Part shown: one piece after another, positions 12,860-21,261 of the stretch
How positions within the stretch are numbered: position 1 is the first letter of the stretch
Layout of the letters: each line of letters opens with the position of its first letter
Assembly: GCA_050693155.1 (NCBI GenBank)
Contig: JBOGWA010000151.1
Location: forward strand, 1-22,198
Direction of reading: 5' to 3'
DNA length: 22,198 nucleotides
From: JBOGWA01 sp050693155
Lineage (GTDB): Bacteria; Actinomycetota; UBA4738; CALAEC01
Made by a program: the position numbers and the translations under genes
The notes under the pieces: generated by a model
The model's database searches: none
What the model saw: the letters and a program-made list of their open reading frames with translations, nothing else
Told to the model about the DNA's origin: nothing

Positions 12860-15640
12860 GTGGCAAGGACGCCGGAAGGGACCGATAGGGGCGGGACAGT
12901 GGATCTCACCGCTCACGAAGCCGAACGGATTCCCAGGAACTTTCAGGGGCTCTCGTTTGCGCGGTACTTCACCAAGGATGAGGTCCATCCGTTCGATGAG
13001 ATCGAGTGGGAGATCCGCGATGCCCTCATCCCCAACTTCAAGGAAGGCGGCAACGCCTTCGAGCAGCCTGAGGTGGAGTTTCCGATTTCCTGGTCCCAGA
13101 ACGCGACGAACATCGTCTCGCAAAAGTACTTCCGAGGTCCGTTGGGCACACCCCAGCGCGAGTCCTCGGTTCGGCAGCTCGTTTCGCGGGTCGTCGACAC
13201 GATCAAGGGTTGGGGTCAAAAGGACGGCTACTTCGCGACCGACGCGGACGCGAACATTTTCGCCGACGAGCTCAGCCACTTGCTCGTCACCCAAAAGGCG
13301 GCGTTCAACTCCCCGGTCTGGTTCAACGTCGGCGTGCCCGACACCCCACAGCAATGCTCTGCCTGCTTCATCCTGGCGGTCGAGGACACGATGTCCTCGA
13401 TCCTCAACTGGTACGTAGAAGAGGGAACGATCTTCAAGGGCGGATCCGGTTCGGGGATCAACCTCTCCTCGCTCCGCTCCTCCAAGGAAACACTGGGCGG
13501 CGGCGGCACGGCCTCGGGACCGGTGTCGTTCATGCGCGGCGCCGACGCCTCGGCCGGGACCATCAAGTCGGGTGGCAAGACTCGCCGCGCCGCGAAGATG
13601 GTCGTGCTGAACGTCGATCACCCCGACGTTGAGGGCTTCATCTGGTGCAAAGCCGTCGAGGAACAAAAGGCGCGTGCGCTTCGCGATTCGGGATTCGACA
13701 TGGATCTCGACGGCAAGGACTCGTACTCGATCCAGTATCAGAACGCGAACAACTCGGTCCGCGTCACCCACGAGTTCATGCAGGCGTACGAGGAGGATCG
13801 GGACTGGAAGCTCAAGGCGGTGACGAGCGGAGAGCCGCTTCAAACCCTTCGCGCCCGCGACCTCATGCGTCAGATCGCCCAGGCAGCTTGGGAGTGCGCC
13901 GACCCGGGGATGCAGTACGACACAACGATCAACGACTGGCACACGTGCCCGGCCTCGGGGCGGATCAACGCATCCAACCCGTGCTCTGAGTACATGCACC
14001 TGGACAACTCGGCGTGCAACCTCGCGAGCCTCAACCTACTGAGGTTCCTGGATGCCGATGGGAACTTCGACGTTGCATCGTTCAAGCACGCAGTCGAGGT
14101 CGTGTTCACCGCACAGGAGATCATCGTCGGTAACTCCGATTACCCAACGGAGAAGATCGGGCAGAACGCGAAGGATTTCCGCCAGCTCGGGCTCGGCTAC
14201 GCGAACCTCGGCGCGCTTCTCATGGCTCGGGGCCTTCCCTACGACTCCGATGGCGGGAGGGCCTGGGCGGGCGCTATCACGGCGCTCATGAGCGGACACG
14301 CGTACGCGGTGTCGGCCAAGATCGCCGAGCAGGTCGGCTCGTTCGCCGGCTACGAACCCAACCGCGATGCGATGCTCCGCGTCATGCGCAAGCACAGGGC
14401 GGCGGCGGACGGTATCGACGCCGAGCTCGTCCCAGAGTCGTTGCTCTCCTCATCGAAGCAGGCCTGGGACGAAGCGATCGCGCTCGGCGAGGCGCACGGC
14501 TACCGGAACGCTCAGGCGACGGTACTCGCGCCGACCGGCACGATCGGCCTCATGATGGATTGCGACACGACCGGCATCGAGCCAGATCTCGCGCTCGTAA
14601 AGACCAAGAAGCTCGTCGGCGGCGGGACGATGCACATCGTGAACCAGACGATCCCGCGCGCCCTTGCCCGCCTCGGGTACAACGACGATCAGGTCAAGGA
14701 CGTCACCGACTACGTCCTCGAGCACAACTCCGTTGCCGAGGCTCCACACCTCAAGGAGGAAGACCTCCCGATCTTCGACACGTCGATGGGGGATCGTGCG
14801 ATCCACTACATGGGACACGTAAAGATGATGGCGGCCGTCCAGCCGTTCATATCCGGCGCGATCTCGAAGACGGTCAACATGCCGGAAGACGTGACCGTCG
14901 AGGACGTCGAGAGCATGTTCCTCGAAGGGTGGAAGCTCGGACTGAAGGCGGTCGCGATCTACCGGGACAACTGCAAGGTCGCCCAGCCGCTGGCCGCGGA
15001 GAAAAAGAGCGCGGCAGTGGTCCAAGCCTTGACGGGAGAGCCCGTTCGTCGCCGGCTGCCGGCCAGCCGGCCCGCGCGGACGATCTCGTTCGCCGTCGGC
15101 GAGGCAGAGGGCTACATCACCGCCGGTGAGTATCCGGAGGACGGGATCGGCGAGATCTTCTTGAAGGTCGCGAAGCAGGGCTCCACCCTGTCGGGAGTGA
15201 TGGACGCGTTCGCGATCTCGGTCTCGCTCGGACTCCAGTACGGAGTGCCGCTCGAGGCCTATGTGGAGAAGTTCATCAACATGCGCTTCGAGCCTTCGGG
15301 CGTGACGAACGATCCGGAGGTCCGCTTCGCGGCGTCGCTCGTCGATTTCATCTTCCGCAAGCTCGCTCTGGAGTACCTGCCGGAGGAGAAGCGAGCGGAG
15401 CTCGGAGTCCGCTCGCTCACCGAGCGGCGAAACGACAACGGTCACGGCGACGGGGACGGAGAGTCCGGCGCGGAGACGGGTGACCCCCAGCCAAAGGAGC
15501 TCCCGCTCGCGCAGACGCCCGCGGCCCCGAAGGCCCGCGTCCTGGACGCCCCGCTCTGCTACCAGTGCGGATCGCGGATGCAACCGGCCGGTTCTTGCTA
15601 CGTCTGCGGTTCCTGCGGCGCCACGAGCGGCTGCTCGTAG
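12860..15640 (+). CDS. nrdJ: Vitamin B12-dependent (class II) ribonucleoside-diphosphate reductase NrdJ
   Basis: The roughly 926-aa enzyme reduces ribonucleotides to deoxyribonucleotides with adenosylcobalamin as radical source, without needing oxygen. Visible signatures are NATNIVSQKYFRG near the N-terminus, QCSACFILAVEDTM, the active-site NPCSE motif (C375, E377), the class II signature LAPTGTIGLMMDCDTTGIEPD, and a cysteine-rich tail (CYQCGSRM then CYVCGSCGATSGCS) that supplies the shuttle thiols and a zinc site. No intein interrupts it, though this family often hosts them. The start is uncertain: GTG 12860 follows a strong GGGGGGAG ribosome-binding site and gives the usual N-terminal length. 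ATG 12824 has poor spacing, and GTG 12746 would translate the repeat array. Upstream NrdR boxes indicate repression by NrdR. Confidence 0.95.
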   Translation: MARTPEGTDRGGTVDLTAHEAERIPRNFQGLSFARYFTKDEVHPFDEIEWEIRDALIPNFKEGGNAFEQPEVEFPISWSQNATNIVSQKYFRGPLGTPQRESSVRQLVSRVVDTIKGWGQKDGYFATDADANIFADELSHLLVTQKAAFNSPVWFNVGVPDTPQQCSACFILAVEDTMSSILNWYVEEGTIFKGGSGSGINLSSLRSSKETLGGGGTASGPVSFMRGADASAGTIKSGGKTRRAAKMVVLNVDHPDVEGFIWCKAVEEQKARALRDSGFDMDLDGKDSYSIQYQNANNSVRVTHEFMQAYEEDRDWKLKAVTSGEPLQTLRARDLMRQIAQAAWECADPGMQYDTTINDWHTCPASGRINASNPCSEYMHLDNSACNLASLNLLRFLDADGNFDVASFKHAVEVVFTAQEIIVGNSDYPTEKIGQNAKDFRQLGLGYANLGALLMARGLPYDSDGGRAWAGAITALMSGHAYAVSAKIAEQVGSFAGYEPNRDAMLRVMRKHRAAADGIDAELVPESLLSSSKQAWDEAIALGEAHGYRNAQATVLAPTGTIGLMMDCDTTGIEPDLALVKTKKLVGGGTMHIVNQTIPRALARLGYNDDQVKDVTDYVLEHNSVAEAPHLKEEDLPIFDTSMGDRAIHYMGHVKMMAAVQPFISGAISKTVNMPEDVTVEDVESMFLEGWKLGLKAVAIYRDNCKVAQPLAAEKKSAAVVQALTGEPVRRRLPASRPARTISFAVGEAEGYITAGEYPEDGIGEIFLKVAKQGSTLSGVMDAFAISVSLGLQYGVPLEAYVEKFINMRFEPSGVTNDPEVRFAASLVDFIFRKLALEYLPEEKRAELGVRSLTERRNDNGHGDGDGESGAETGDPQPKELPLAQTPAAPKARVLDAPLCYQCGSRMQPAGSCYVCGSCGATSGCS

Positions 15641-15646
15641 CCGGCG

Positions 15647-16636
15647 CTACGCCGCGGCCTCGATCGTGAGGCCTTCGACGCCGTGGCGATCGCGTAGCCC
15701 TGCGAGGGCGACGTTGACTCGGCCGACCTTCGTCTCGAAGGTGGCGAAACTCTTCTGGAGACCTCCCTCGAGTGCCTCCATCGGGATCTGCGAGAATTCG
15801 TTCTGGAACGAGGCGATCCGTTCCCGGATGTCACCGTAGAGACTGAGAATCACCGGACCCGCACGGATGAGGATCGCCTTGCCGCCGCGCGACGCCACCA
15901 AGTCGCCGACCTGCTCGAGGTCGCCCGCGATTCCGCTCACCGTCGCTCGGAGCCGTTCGTGAAGCTCCCCGAGCTCGTCGGGAGCGTCGGTCGCCCGGAG
16001 CTCCGCCCGCAGCGTGTTCGTGATCGGGACGGCGGCCGCAAGCGTGCTTTGCACCTTGGCGGACTTCGTCGCATTGCCGAGGGTCCCTTCGAGATCGGCG
16101 AGGGTGGGAAACAACGGGGCGATCGCGCTGACGTAGTTCGATACCCGCTGCAGCTCGGCGAGGAAGTCGATCGTGTCCGTGTAGAAGTCGAGCATTCGCT
16201 CCCGGATGTCCTCAGCGAGCTGAATGGCCGGGCGGGACGAGACGATGGGGTACCCCGGGAGGGTCCGCCCTTCGAGGCGGGCTCGCGCGACGTCGACGCT
16301 CCTGCGGGCCCGTGAGGCGGCGTTCGCCAACGTCAGGAACGCGCGCTCATCCGCTTCTGCGGGAAACGTGGTGTTCGTGTCGCGGACTCGCCGGACCGCC
16401 TTTGCGAAGTCCGCCGACGCGGGGCCGATCACATCGGCCGCCGCGAAGGGTGGGTACCAGACGAGCCCCGCGTACGAGCCGCCGCCGAGGACTCCGAGGA
16501 GAAGGGGAAAGGCGAGCCAGCGCCCCAGTCTGCGCCGGCGCCGGGATCGGCGCCGGATCCCGCGTTGCGAGTGTCCCTTGGGACAGATGCCTTCCTCGAG
16601 GGGTCGGCCGCAGCGACTGCAAAGCTGGGTGTCCAT
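15647..16636 (-). CDS. Unknown zinc-ribbon, single-pass membrane protein
   Basis: This 329-aa protein is not recognised beyond its layout. Residues 6-22 form a small zinc-knuckle-like motif (C6, C9, C18, H22; C-x2-C-x8-C-x3-H), followed by a very basic stretch (about 25-37), one transmembrane helix (about 39-60) and a large helical outer domain (about 65-329) with long amphipathic heptad-like segments. The basic side before the helix implies that the zinc motif stays in the cytoplasm. It is convergent with nrdJ (six bases between stops, with a small GTAGC/GCTAC hairpin over the junction) and divergent from dut, so it is probably a single-gene unit. The outer part could be a coiled-coil scaffold at the cell surface, but no function should be assigned. 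Confidence 0.85.
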   Translation of the reverse strand: MDTQLCSRCGRPLEEGICPKGHSQRGIRRRSRRRRRLGRWLAFPLLLGVLGGGSYAGLVWYPPFAAADVIGPASADFAKAVRRVRDTNTTFPAEADERAFLTLANAASRARRSVDVARARLEGRTLPGYPIVSSRPAIQLAEDIRERMLDFYTDTIDFLAELQRVSNYVSAIAPLFPTLADLEGTLGNATKSAKVQSTLAAAVPITNTLRAELRATDAPDELGELHERLRATVSGIAGDLEQVGDLVASRGGKAILIRAGPVILSLYGDIRERIASFQNEFSQIPMEALEGGLQKSFATFETKVGRVNVALAGLRDRHGVEGLTIEAAA

Positions 16637-16685
16637 CGCTCTCTTGGCTGGAGGATAGACGGGGATGAGGGGCGCTCAAAGCAGA

Positions 16686-16691
16686 TAGGGT
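16686..16691 (+). promoter_or_regulatory. Putative -10 element of a leaderless dut transcript
   Basis: TAGGGT lies six bases before GTG 16698, which would put the transcription start at the start codon. No good -35 hexamer is visible 16-18 bp upstream, and there is no ribosome-binding site, so the call rests on the -10 spacing alone. Confidence 0.35.
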
Positions 16692-16697
16692 TCGCGC

Positions 16698-17132
16698 GTG
16701 CGCCTCGCGTTCAAGCGCCTGGACCCGGGAGCGACGCTGCCTCGGTACGCCCATGAGGGGGACGCCGCGCTCGATCTCGCGGCGAACGGCGACGTCCTTG
16801 TCGGCCCTGGCGAGCGCGCGCTGGTCCCCACCGGTTTCGCAGTCGCGATCCCGGACGGGTTTGCCGGACTCGTGCTCCCACGCTCGGGCCTCGCCTCCAA
16901 GCATGGGCTCACACTGGCAAACGCGCCTGGACTCGTCGACTCCGGCTACCGCGGCGAGATCATGATCGCGGTCGTCAATCTCGACCCGCGGGAGAAGGTC
17001 GAGATTCAGAAGGGCGATCGCATCGCGCAGCTCCTGATCGTTCCGCACGCGTCCGTCGAACCAGTCGAGGTCGACGAGCTTCCATCGAGCGGTCGAGGAG
17101 AGGGCGGCTTCGGCTCCACCGGCGTCAATTAG
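16698..17132 (+). CDS. dut: dUTP pyrophosphatase
   Basis: The 144-aa trimeric-type dUTPase shows all five conserved motifs: DAALDLAA (22-29), PRSGLASKHG (61-70), the uracil-binding and catalytic loop ANAPGLVDSGYRGE (74-87, catalytic Asp probably D81), GDRIAQLLI (106-114) and the C-terminal arm RGEGGFGSTG (133-142) that closes over the substrate. It hydrolyses dUTP to dUMP and pyrophosphate, keeping uracil out of DNA and feeding dTMP synthesis. The start is GTG 16698. It lies close to nrdJ, so two nucleotide-pool genes are near neighbours, but it is separated from nrdJ by an opposite-strand gene and has its own promoter. The length is typical. Confidence 0.97.
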   Translation: MRLAFKRLDPGATLPRYAHEGDAALDLAANGDVLVGPGERALVPTGFAVAIPDGFAGLVLPRSGLASKHGLTLANAPGLVDSGYRGEIMIAVVNLDPREKVEIQKGDRIAQLLIVPHASVEPVEVDELPSSGRGEGGFGSTGVN

Positions 17133-17186
17133 CGGTTGCGTCTCGCGTGCGTCTCCTGCACGCTAGGGCTTCGAGAGGAGACCGCG

Positions 17187-18023
17187 ATGCCGAAGATCGT
17201 CGGATGGCGAAAAATCGCCGGTTCGATCTGGGGTCCCCCGAACGATCCGCAGGTCTACGGGGCGATGGAGTTCGACGCGACGCCGTTCCGGGCCTACATC
17301 GAGCGCGCGCGCGAAGCCGGGCACCGGATCACGGTGACGCACCTGGTCGGCCAAGCGATGGCCCACGCGATGCACGATGTTCCGGATTTCAACGTTCGGA
17401 TCCGCGGAGGCCGCTTCTACCCACGCGAGAGCGTCGACATCTTCTACATCACCGCCGTCGAGGGCGGCCGGTCGCTCTCCGGAGTCAAGGTCGAGCGAGC
17501 GGATGAGAAGTCGGTCCTCGAGGTCGCGCGGGAGCTCACCGAGCGGGCCGGGGCGAAGAAACGCGGGGACGACCCGGAGTTCGCGAAGACGAAGAAGCTG
17601 CTCGAGCGGACGCCGCTTCGGATCATGCGCATTTCGATGCGCTTCGCGGCGTGGATGTCGGGCGACCTAGACCGCAACGTGAAAGCGCTCGGAGTCGAGA
17701 AGAGCACGTTCGGCTCGGCGATGATCACGAGCGTTGGGATGTTCGGTCTGCCGCAGGGCTTCGCCCCGCTCGCTCGTTTCTACCGGGTCCCGATGATCGT
17801 CCTGGTCGGTGAGATCTCCGACAAGCCGGTCGCGATCGACGGGCGGGTCGAAATCAGACCAATGCTTCCGCTCACAGCCACGATCGATCACCGGTACGCC
17901 GACGGCTGGCACATCTCGCAGCTACTGAAGCCGTTCCGCGCCTACATGGCAGACCCGGAGGCGTTCGAGCCCTCACCGGAATCCGTCGCGGCCGCTCCGG
18001 CCGAGGCCGCTGCCGGCGGCTAG
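17187..18023 (+). CDS. Stand-alone 2-oxoacid dehydrogenase (E2-type) acyltransferase domain protein
   Basis: The 278-aa protein is a CAT-like acyltransferase fold matching the catalytic domain of E2 components. The hallmark HxxxDG motif is H235-RYA-D239-G240 within TIDHRYADGWH, and a VTHLVGQAMAHA helix (about 50-61) and an ITSVGMFG segment correspond to conserved E2 core elements. It has no lipoyl domain and no peripheral-subunit-binding domain, so it is not a normal pyruvate or oxoglutarate dehydrogenase subunit, and no E1 or E3 gene is nearby. The Ala/Pro-rich tail is low-complexity. ATG 17187 is chosen because it follows GAGAGGAG and fits the domain start; a TTG at 17136 would extend it by 17 residues. 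Such lone E2-core proteins occur in actinobacteria; the acyl donor and acceptor are unknown. Confidence 0.85.
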   Translation: MPKIVGWRKIAGSIWGPPNDPQVYGAMEFDATPFRAYIERAREAGHRITVTHLVGQAMAHAMHDVPDFNVRIRGGRFYPRESVDIFYITAVEGGRSLSGVKVERADEKSVLEVARELTERAGAKKRGDDPEFAKTKKLLERTPLRIMRISMRFAAWMSGDLDRNVKALGVEKSTFGSAMITSVGMFGLPQGFAPLARFYRVPMIVLVGEISDKPVAIDGRVEIRPMLPLTATIDHRYADGWHISQLLKPFRAYMADPEAFEPSPESVAAAPAEAAAGG

Positions 18024-18055
18024 AGGGTCGGAAGCCGCTGGTAGAATCGCATCGC

Positions 18056-18128
<73 letters not shown>

Positions 18129-18181
18129 CGAGAGGGGGCCGAGTGTGGCCCCCGCATTCTTGTGGCCGGAAACGGTCTCGC

Positions 18182-18252
18182 GGCCGGGTGGCCGAGTGGT
18201 TAGGCAGGGGCCTGCAAAGCCCCGTACAGCGGTTCAATTCCGCTCCCGGCCT
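18182..18252 (+). tRNA. tRNA-Cys(GCA)
   Basis: Acceptor GGCCGGG/CCCGGCC with discriminator T (the usual tRNA-Cys identity base), D arm GCCGAGTGGTTAGGC, anticodon stem GGGGC/GCCCC with loop CTGCAAA (anticodon GCA at 18214-18216), and T arm AGCGG/CCGCT with TTCAATT. No encoded CCA. It lies 53 bases after tRNA-Gly and is probably co-transcribed. Confidence 0.96.
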
Positions 18253-18275
18253 CGACGCTAGTATCGCGACCCGAG

Positions 18276-18347
18276 GGGCGGTTAGCTCAGGGGGAGAGCG
18301 CTTCCTTGACACGGAAGAGGTCGCAGGTTCAAATCCTGCACCGCCCA
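18276..18347 (+). tRNA. tRNA-Val(GAC)
   Basis: Acceptor GGGCGGT/ACCGCCC with discriminator A, D arm with AGCTCAGGGGGAGAGC, anticodon stem CTTCC/GGAAG with loop TTGACAC (anticodon GAC at 18308-18310), and T arm with TTCAAAT. No encoded CCA. It is the last of the Gly-Cys-Val cluster. Confidence 0.96.
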
Positions 18348-18378
18348 CGATTCCACGAGGACCGATCGAACCGGGAAA

Positions 18379-18397
18379 GCGCCGTCAGTGTCGGCGC
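18379..18397 (-). terminator. Possible bidirectional terminator between the tRNA cluster and etfA
   Basis: GCGCCG (18379-18384) and CGGCGC (18392-18397) form a six-pair GC stem with a seven-base loop. Read on the minus strand, the stem follows the etfA stop by nine bases and is followed by TTT. The T run is short, so intrinsic termination is only plausible. The same stem could stop the plus-strand tRNA transcript. Confidence 0.45.
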
Positions 18398-18406
18398 CGG
18401 AAGGGA

Positions 18407-19369
18407 CTAGGTCTTCGCCTGCTTGATCGCCTCGGTGATCTCGGGAAGGAGCTTCAACGCGTCGCCGACAACGCCGAGGTCGGCGACCCGAAAGATCGGA
18501 GCCTCCTGGTCCTTGTTGATCGCGATGATGCGCTTGGACTCCTTCATGCCGACGAGGTGTTGCGTGGCGCCGGAGATTCCCACCGCGACGTAGACCTCCG
18601 GCTTCACCGTGGTTCCGGTCTGACCGATCTGCATCGCGTATGGCACCCAGCCGGCATCGACGACCGCGCGTGTTGCGCCGACGGCGGCCCCTCCGATGGC
18701 CTCGGCGAGATCGCGGAGGAGAGCAAAGTTCTCGGGGTCCTGCAATCCTCGGCCGCCCGAAATGACGACCCGGGCTTCCTCGAGCTTCGGTCCCTCGGCT
18801 TGCTCCTCGTGACGCTCGAGTCTCTTGGCCTGCTTCGCTTCGTCCGAAACGGCGGCGTCCACCGACACCACCTCGGCGGTCCCGCCCGAGGGCTGTGGCT
18901 CGAATGACTTCGGCCGGACGAGGACGAGCCTCGGATCCGGCCCTGTGAGGTCGACGTCGACGATCTTCGTGCCTCCGAAGATCTGCATCTGTGCCTTCTC
19001 GGGGGAGACGACGTCGCTCGCGTTGCTGAGGAGGGTGGAGCCCGTTCGGGCCTGAAGCCGGCCCGCGACATCGCGGGAGTCGTAGGTCATGCCGAACAGG
19101 ATGAGGTTCGGTTTGTGTTCCTCGACGAGCTTGTGGAGGACCTCTACCGCCGGCTGCGCGACGAAGTCGGAGAAGACGGTGTCGTCGCTCACGAAGACGC
19201 GGGCGGCGCCGTGCTCTCCGAGAACCGCCGCCGCGTCGGTCGCGCCCGGGCCCAGGACAACCGCCTCCACCGGGTCACCGAGGTCCTGAGCCTTCGTGAG
19301 GAGCTCGAGCGCGGTTGGATGCGGCTTTCCTTCCGAGGCAAGATCCGCGTACACCCAGACCTTCGCCAC
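18407..19369 (-). CDS. etfA: Electron transfer flavoprotein, alpha subunit
   Basis: The 320-aa subunit starts at GTG 19369, one base after the etfB stop. Its C-terminal half carries the ETF-alpha FAD-binding domain: GGRGLQDPENF (205-215), TR at 233-234, QIGQTGTTVKPE (247-258), the SGATQHLVGM motif (266-275) and INKDQEAPIF (284-293). With EtfB it forms a soluble FAD heterodimer that takes electrons from acyl-CoA and related dehydrogenases and passes them to ETF:quinone oxidoreductase or another acceptor. No dehydrogenase or quinone oxidoreductase gene lies next to it here. It appears to be the last gene of the minus-strand cluster, with a GC hairpin nine bases beyond its stop. Length and motifs are normal. 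Confidence 0.97.
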   Translation of the reverse strand: MAKVWVYADLASEGKPHPTALELLTKAQDLGDPVEAVVLGPGATDAAAVLGEHGAARVFVSDDTVFSDFVAQPAVEVLHKLVEEHKPNLILFGMTYDSRDVAGRLQARTGSTLLSNASDVVSPEKAQMQIFGGTKIVDVDLTGPDPRLVLVRPKSFEPQPSGGTAEVVSVDAAVSDEAKQAKRLERHEEQAEGPKLEEARVVISGGRGLQDPENFALLRDLAEAIGGAAVGATRAVVDAGWVPYAMQIGQTGTTVKPEVYVAVGISGATQHLVGMKESKRIIAINKDQEAPIFRVADLGVVGDALKLLPEITEAIKQAKT

Positions 19370-19370
19370 G

Positions 19371-20135
19371 TCAGATCAGCTTCGCTTCCTTGAGGAACGA
19401 CACGATCTTCGCGGGGGCGTCGGCGGCCTGGATGACCTCGCCGGCCGCTCGTTCGGGCGCCGGTTCGATCGAAGCCACTGTTTGGGTGGGCTGGAGGTCT
19501 TCGGCGGAGAAGCCCAGGTCGGCCGCCGAAAGCTGATCGATGGGTTTGTTCTTGGCGGCCATGATCTCCTTCAGCTTCGGGTACCGCGGCTCGTTCACGC
19601 CGGCCGTAACCGACACGAGCGCGGGCAGAGGGCATTCGACGACGTCGTACCCCGCTTCGGTCTGTCGCTCGATCGTCGCCTTCCCGTCGGCAAGATCGAG
19701 CTTGCGGGCGAAGGTCCCGCTCGGCACCCCCAGGTACTCCGCGAGGGACATCGGGAGGGTGCCGGTGGAGCCGTCGGTCGATTCGACGCCGGTGAGCACG
19801 AGGTCGAACTCCTGGAGCTGGATCGCGCCTGCCAGGACCTTCGCCGTCACGAGCACGTCGGCGCCCTTCAGGGCATCGTCGGTGATGAGGACGCCCTTGT
19901 GGCAGCCCATCGAGAGGGCCTTGCGGATGGCGGTCATTGCGTCCGTCGGGCCCATCGAGACGACCGTGACCTCGCCGCCCGCCTGGTCGACCAGTTGCAG
20001 GGCGGCCTCGACGGCGAACTCGTCTCCCGGGTCGAGCGCGCCCTCGACGCCTTCGCGTTTCACCCGGAAGTCCTCGCCGATGTCGGGCGTGGCGTTCGGG
20101 TCGGGGATGTATTTCGCGAGCACGACGATGTTCAT
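19371..20135 (-). CDS. etfB: Electron transfer flavoprotein, beta subunit
   Basis: The 254-aa protein starts at ATG 20135 after GGAGA, and begins NIVVLAKYIPDP, typical of EtfB. The nucleotide-binding region includes VVSMGPTDAMTAIRKAL (58-74) and the GVESTDGSTGTLP loop (116-128) that in this family binds AMP in non-bifurcating ETFs. Whether this ETF bifurcates cannot be decided by eye, but there is no partner dehydrogenase or NADH-binding subunit gene nearby. A TATCAT -10-like element occurs about 45 bases upstream on the minus strand (20180-20185). It forms a two-gene unit with etfA (one base between them) and follows the M20 peptidase gene on the same strand after about 60 bases. Confidence 0.96.
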   Translation of the reverse strand: MNIVVLAKYIPDPNATPDIGEDFRVKREGVEGALDPGDEFAVEAALQLVDQAGGEVTVVSMGPTDAMTAIRKALSMGCHKGVLITDDALKGADVLVTAKVLAGAIQLQEFDLVLTGVESTDGSTGTLPMSLAEYLGVPSGTFARKLDLADGKATIERQTEAGYDVVECPLPALVSVTAGVNEPRYPKLKEIMAAKNKPIDQLSAADLGFSAEDLQPTQTVASIEPAPERAAGEVIQAADAPAKIVSFLKEAKLI

Positions 20136-20195
20136 TGCGGTCTCCGCAGTTGGTTGGCCTCGACGGTGAGGCGAGCGGGATGATACCGGCCCGGT

Positions 20196-21260
20196 CTAGG
20201 TATCCGCCAGGACGTCCTCGATCAGCCGGGCAAGCATCTCAGCGCGTCTCGGCATCTCCTCCACCAGCACGTGCTCGTCGCGGGAGTGCGCCCCTCCGCC
20301 AACGGCGCCGAGCCCGTCAAGCGTCGGCACGCCGAGCGCCGCCGTGAAGTTGCCGTCGCTTGCCCCTCCGACCTCCGCGGCGCCCACGTCGTAGCCGAGC
20401 GCGACCAGCCGTTGATAGAGAGCCTCGCTCGCGACGCGCTCGAGCGGCCCACGGTTCAATCCGCCGCTGAGTTCCAGTCGAGCTTCGGGCGTCTTTGCCG
20501 GCAAGGACGCGAGCTCCCTTTGGATTCGCTCTGCTTCCTCGAGCGTCCACATTCGGCCGTCGATGGCGCACTGGGCTGATTCCGGAACGACGTTGTCCGC
20601 CGATCCTCCCGTGATCATGGTCACGGTGAGGGTTGTTCCTTCTTCAGGGCGGGCGAGTCGCTCGATGTCGAGGATCAGGCGGGCCAGCTCCGCGATCGCG
20701 TTGACGCCTTTCTCCGGTTCCAGGCCGGCGTGGGCCGCACGTCCGTGCACCTCCAACCGCCACACGGCGACCCCCTTACGAGCAACCTTCACCGCCGTTC
20801 CCTCCGCGGGTTCCGTCACGAGGACCGCGCGAGCCCGGGCCGCTTCCTCCTCGATGAGCGCTCGCGATGTTGCGCTCCCGATCTCCTCATCGGCCGTGAA
20901 GAGGATCACCACGGGACCCGTGGTCTCGCGGACCGCGTAGAGCGTCTGAACGATGCCGGCCTTCATGTCGAAGGCGCCGGGTCCGCGGGCAACGCCGTCT
21001 TCGACGGTGTAGGGGAACTGCTCGAGTGTTCCTGCCGGCCAGACCGTGTCGAAGTGGCAGAGCAGGAGGACCGGACGCTCGCCCTGTCGCCGCCAGACCA
21101 GGTTCGGTTCAGCCCTATCCGGGCGACTTCCGAGGAGTTCCTCGCAGAGATCCTGGATCAGGTCGGCGCACCGCGCGACCCCTGCCGGATCCCGCGAGCC
21201 GGATTCCACCTCGACGAGGCGTCGGAGCGCCTCGACCATCTCGGAGGTGGGAACGGTCAC
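20196..21260 (-). CDS. M20-family metallopeptidase, glutamate carboxypeptidase (CPG2)-like
   Basis: The 354-aa protein has the complete M20 di-zinc site: H69 and D71 (CHFDTVW), bridging D98 (GAFDMKAG), catalytic E125 and metal-ligand E126 (DEEIGS), E150 (VTEPAEG) and H325 (GGAHSRDEH). A lid domain sits between, with VHGRAAHAGLEPEKGVNA and the GGASDGN motif. There is no signal peptide, so it is cytoplasmic. The family removes C-terminal or side-chain-linked amino acids from small peptides or folate-like conjugates; the substrate here is unknown. The start GTG 21260 lies one base after the aquaporin stop, indicating translational coupling. An ATG at 21239 is an alternative, and an upstream ATG (21323) would run into the aquaporin gene. 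Confidence 0.9.
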   Translation of the reverse strand: MTVPTSEMVEALRRLVEVESGSRDPAGVARCADLIQDLCEELLGSRPDRAEPNLVWRRQGERPVLLLCHFDTVWPAGTLEQFPYTVEDGVARGPGAFDMKAGIVQTLYAVRETTGPVVILFTADEEIGSATSRALIEEEAARARAVLVTEPAEGTAVKVARKGVAVWRLEVHGRAAHAGLEPEKGVNAIAELARLILDIERLARPEEGTTLTVTMITGGSADNVVPESAQCAIDGRMWTLEEAERIQRELASLPAKTPEARLELSGGLNRGPLERVASEALYQRLVALGYDVGAAEVGGASDGNFTAALGVPTLDGLGAVGGGAHSRDEHVLVEEMPRRAEMLARLIEDVLADT

Positions 21261-21261
21261 G

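Noticed and set aside
12263..13999. A 578-codon open frame on the minus strand
   Set aside because: It lies opposite nrdR and nrdJ, spans their intergenic promoter region and has an Arg/Val/Leu/Asp-rich composition with no motif. It is a shadow caused by high GC at third positions.
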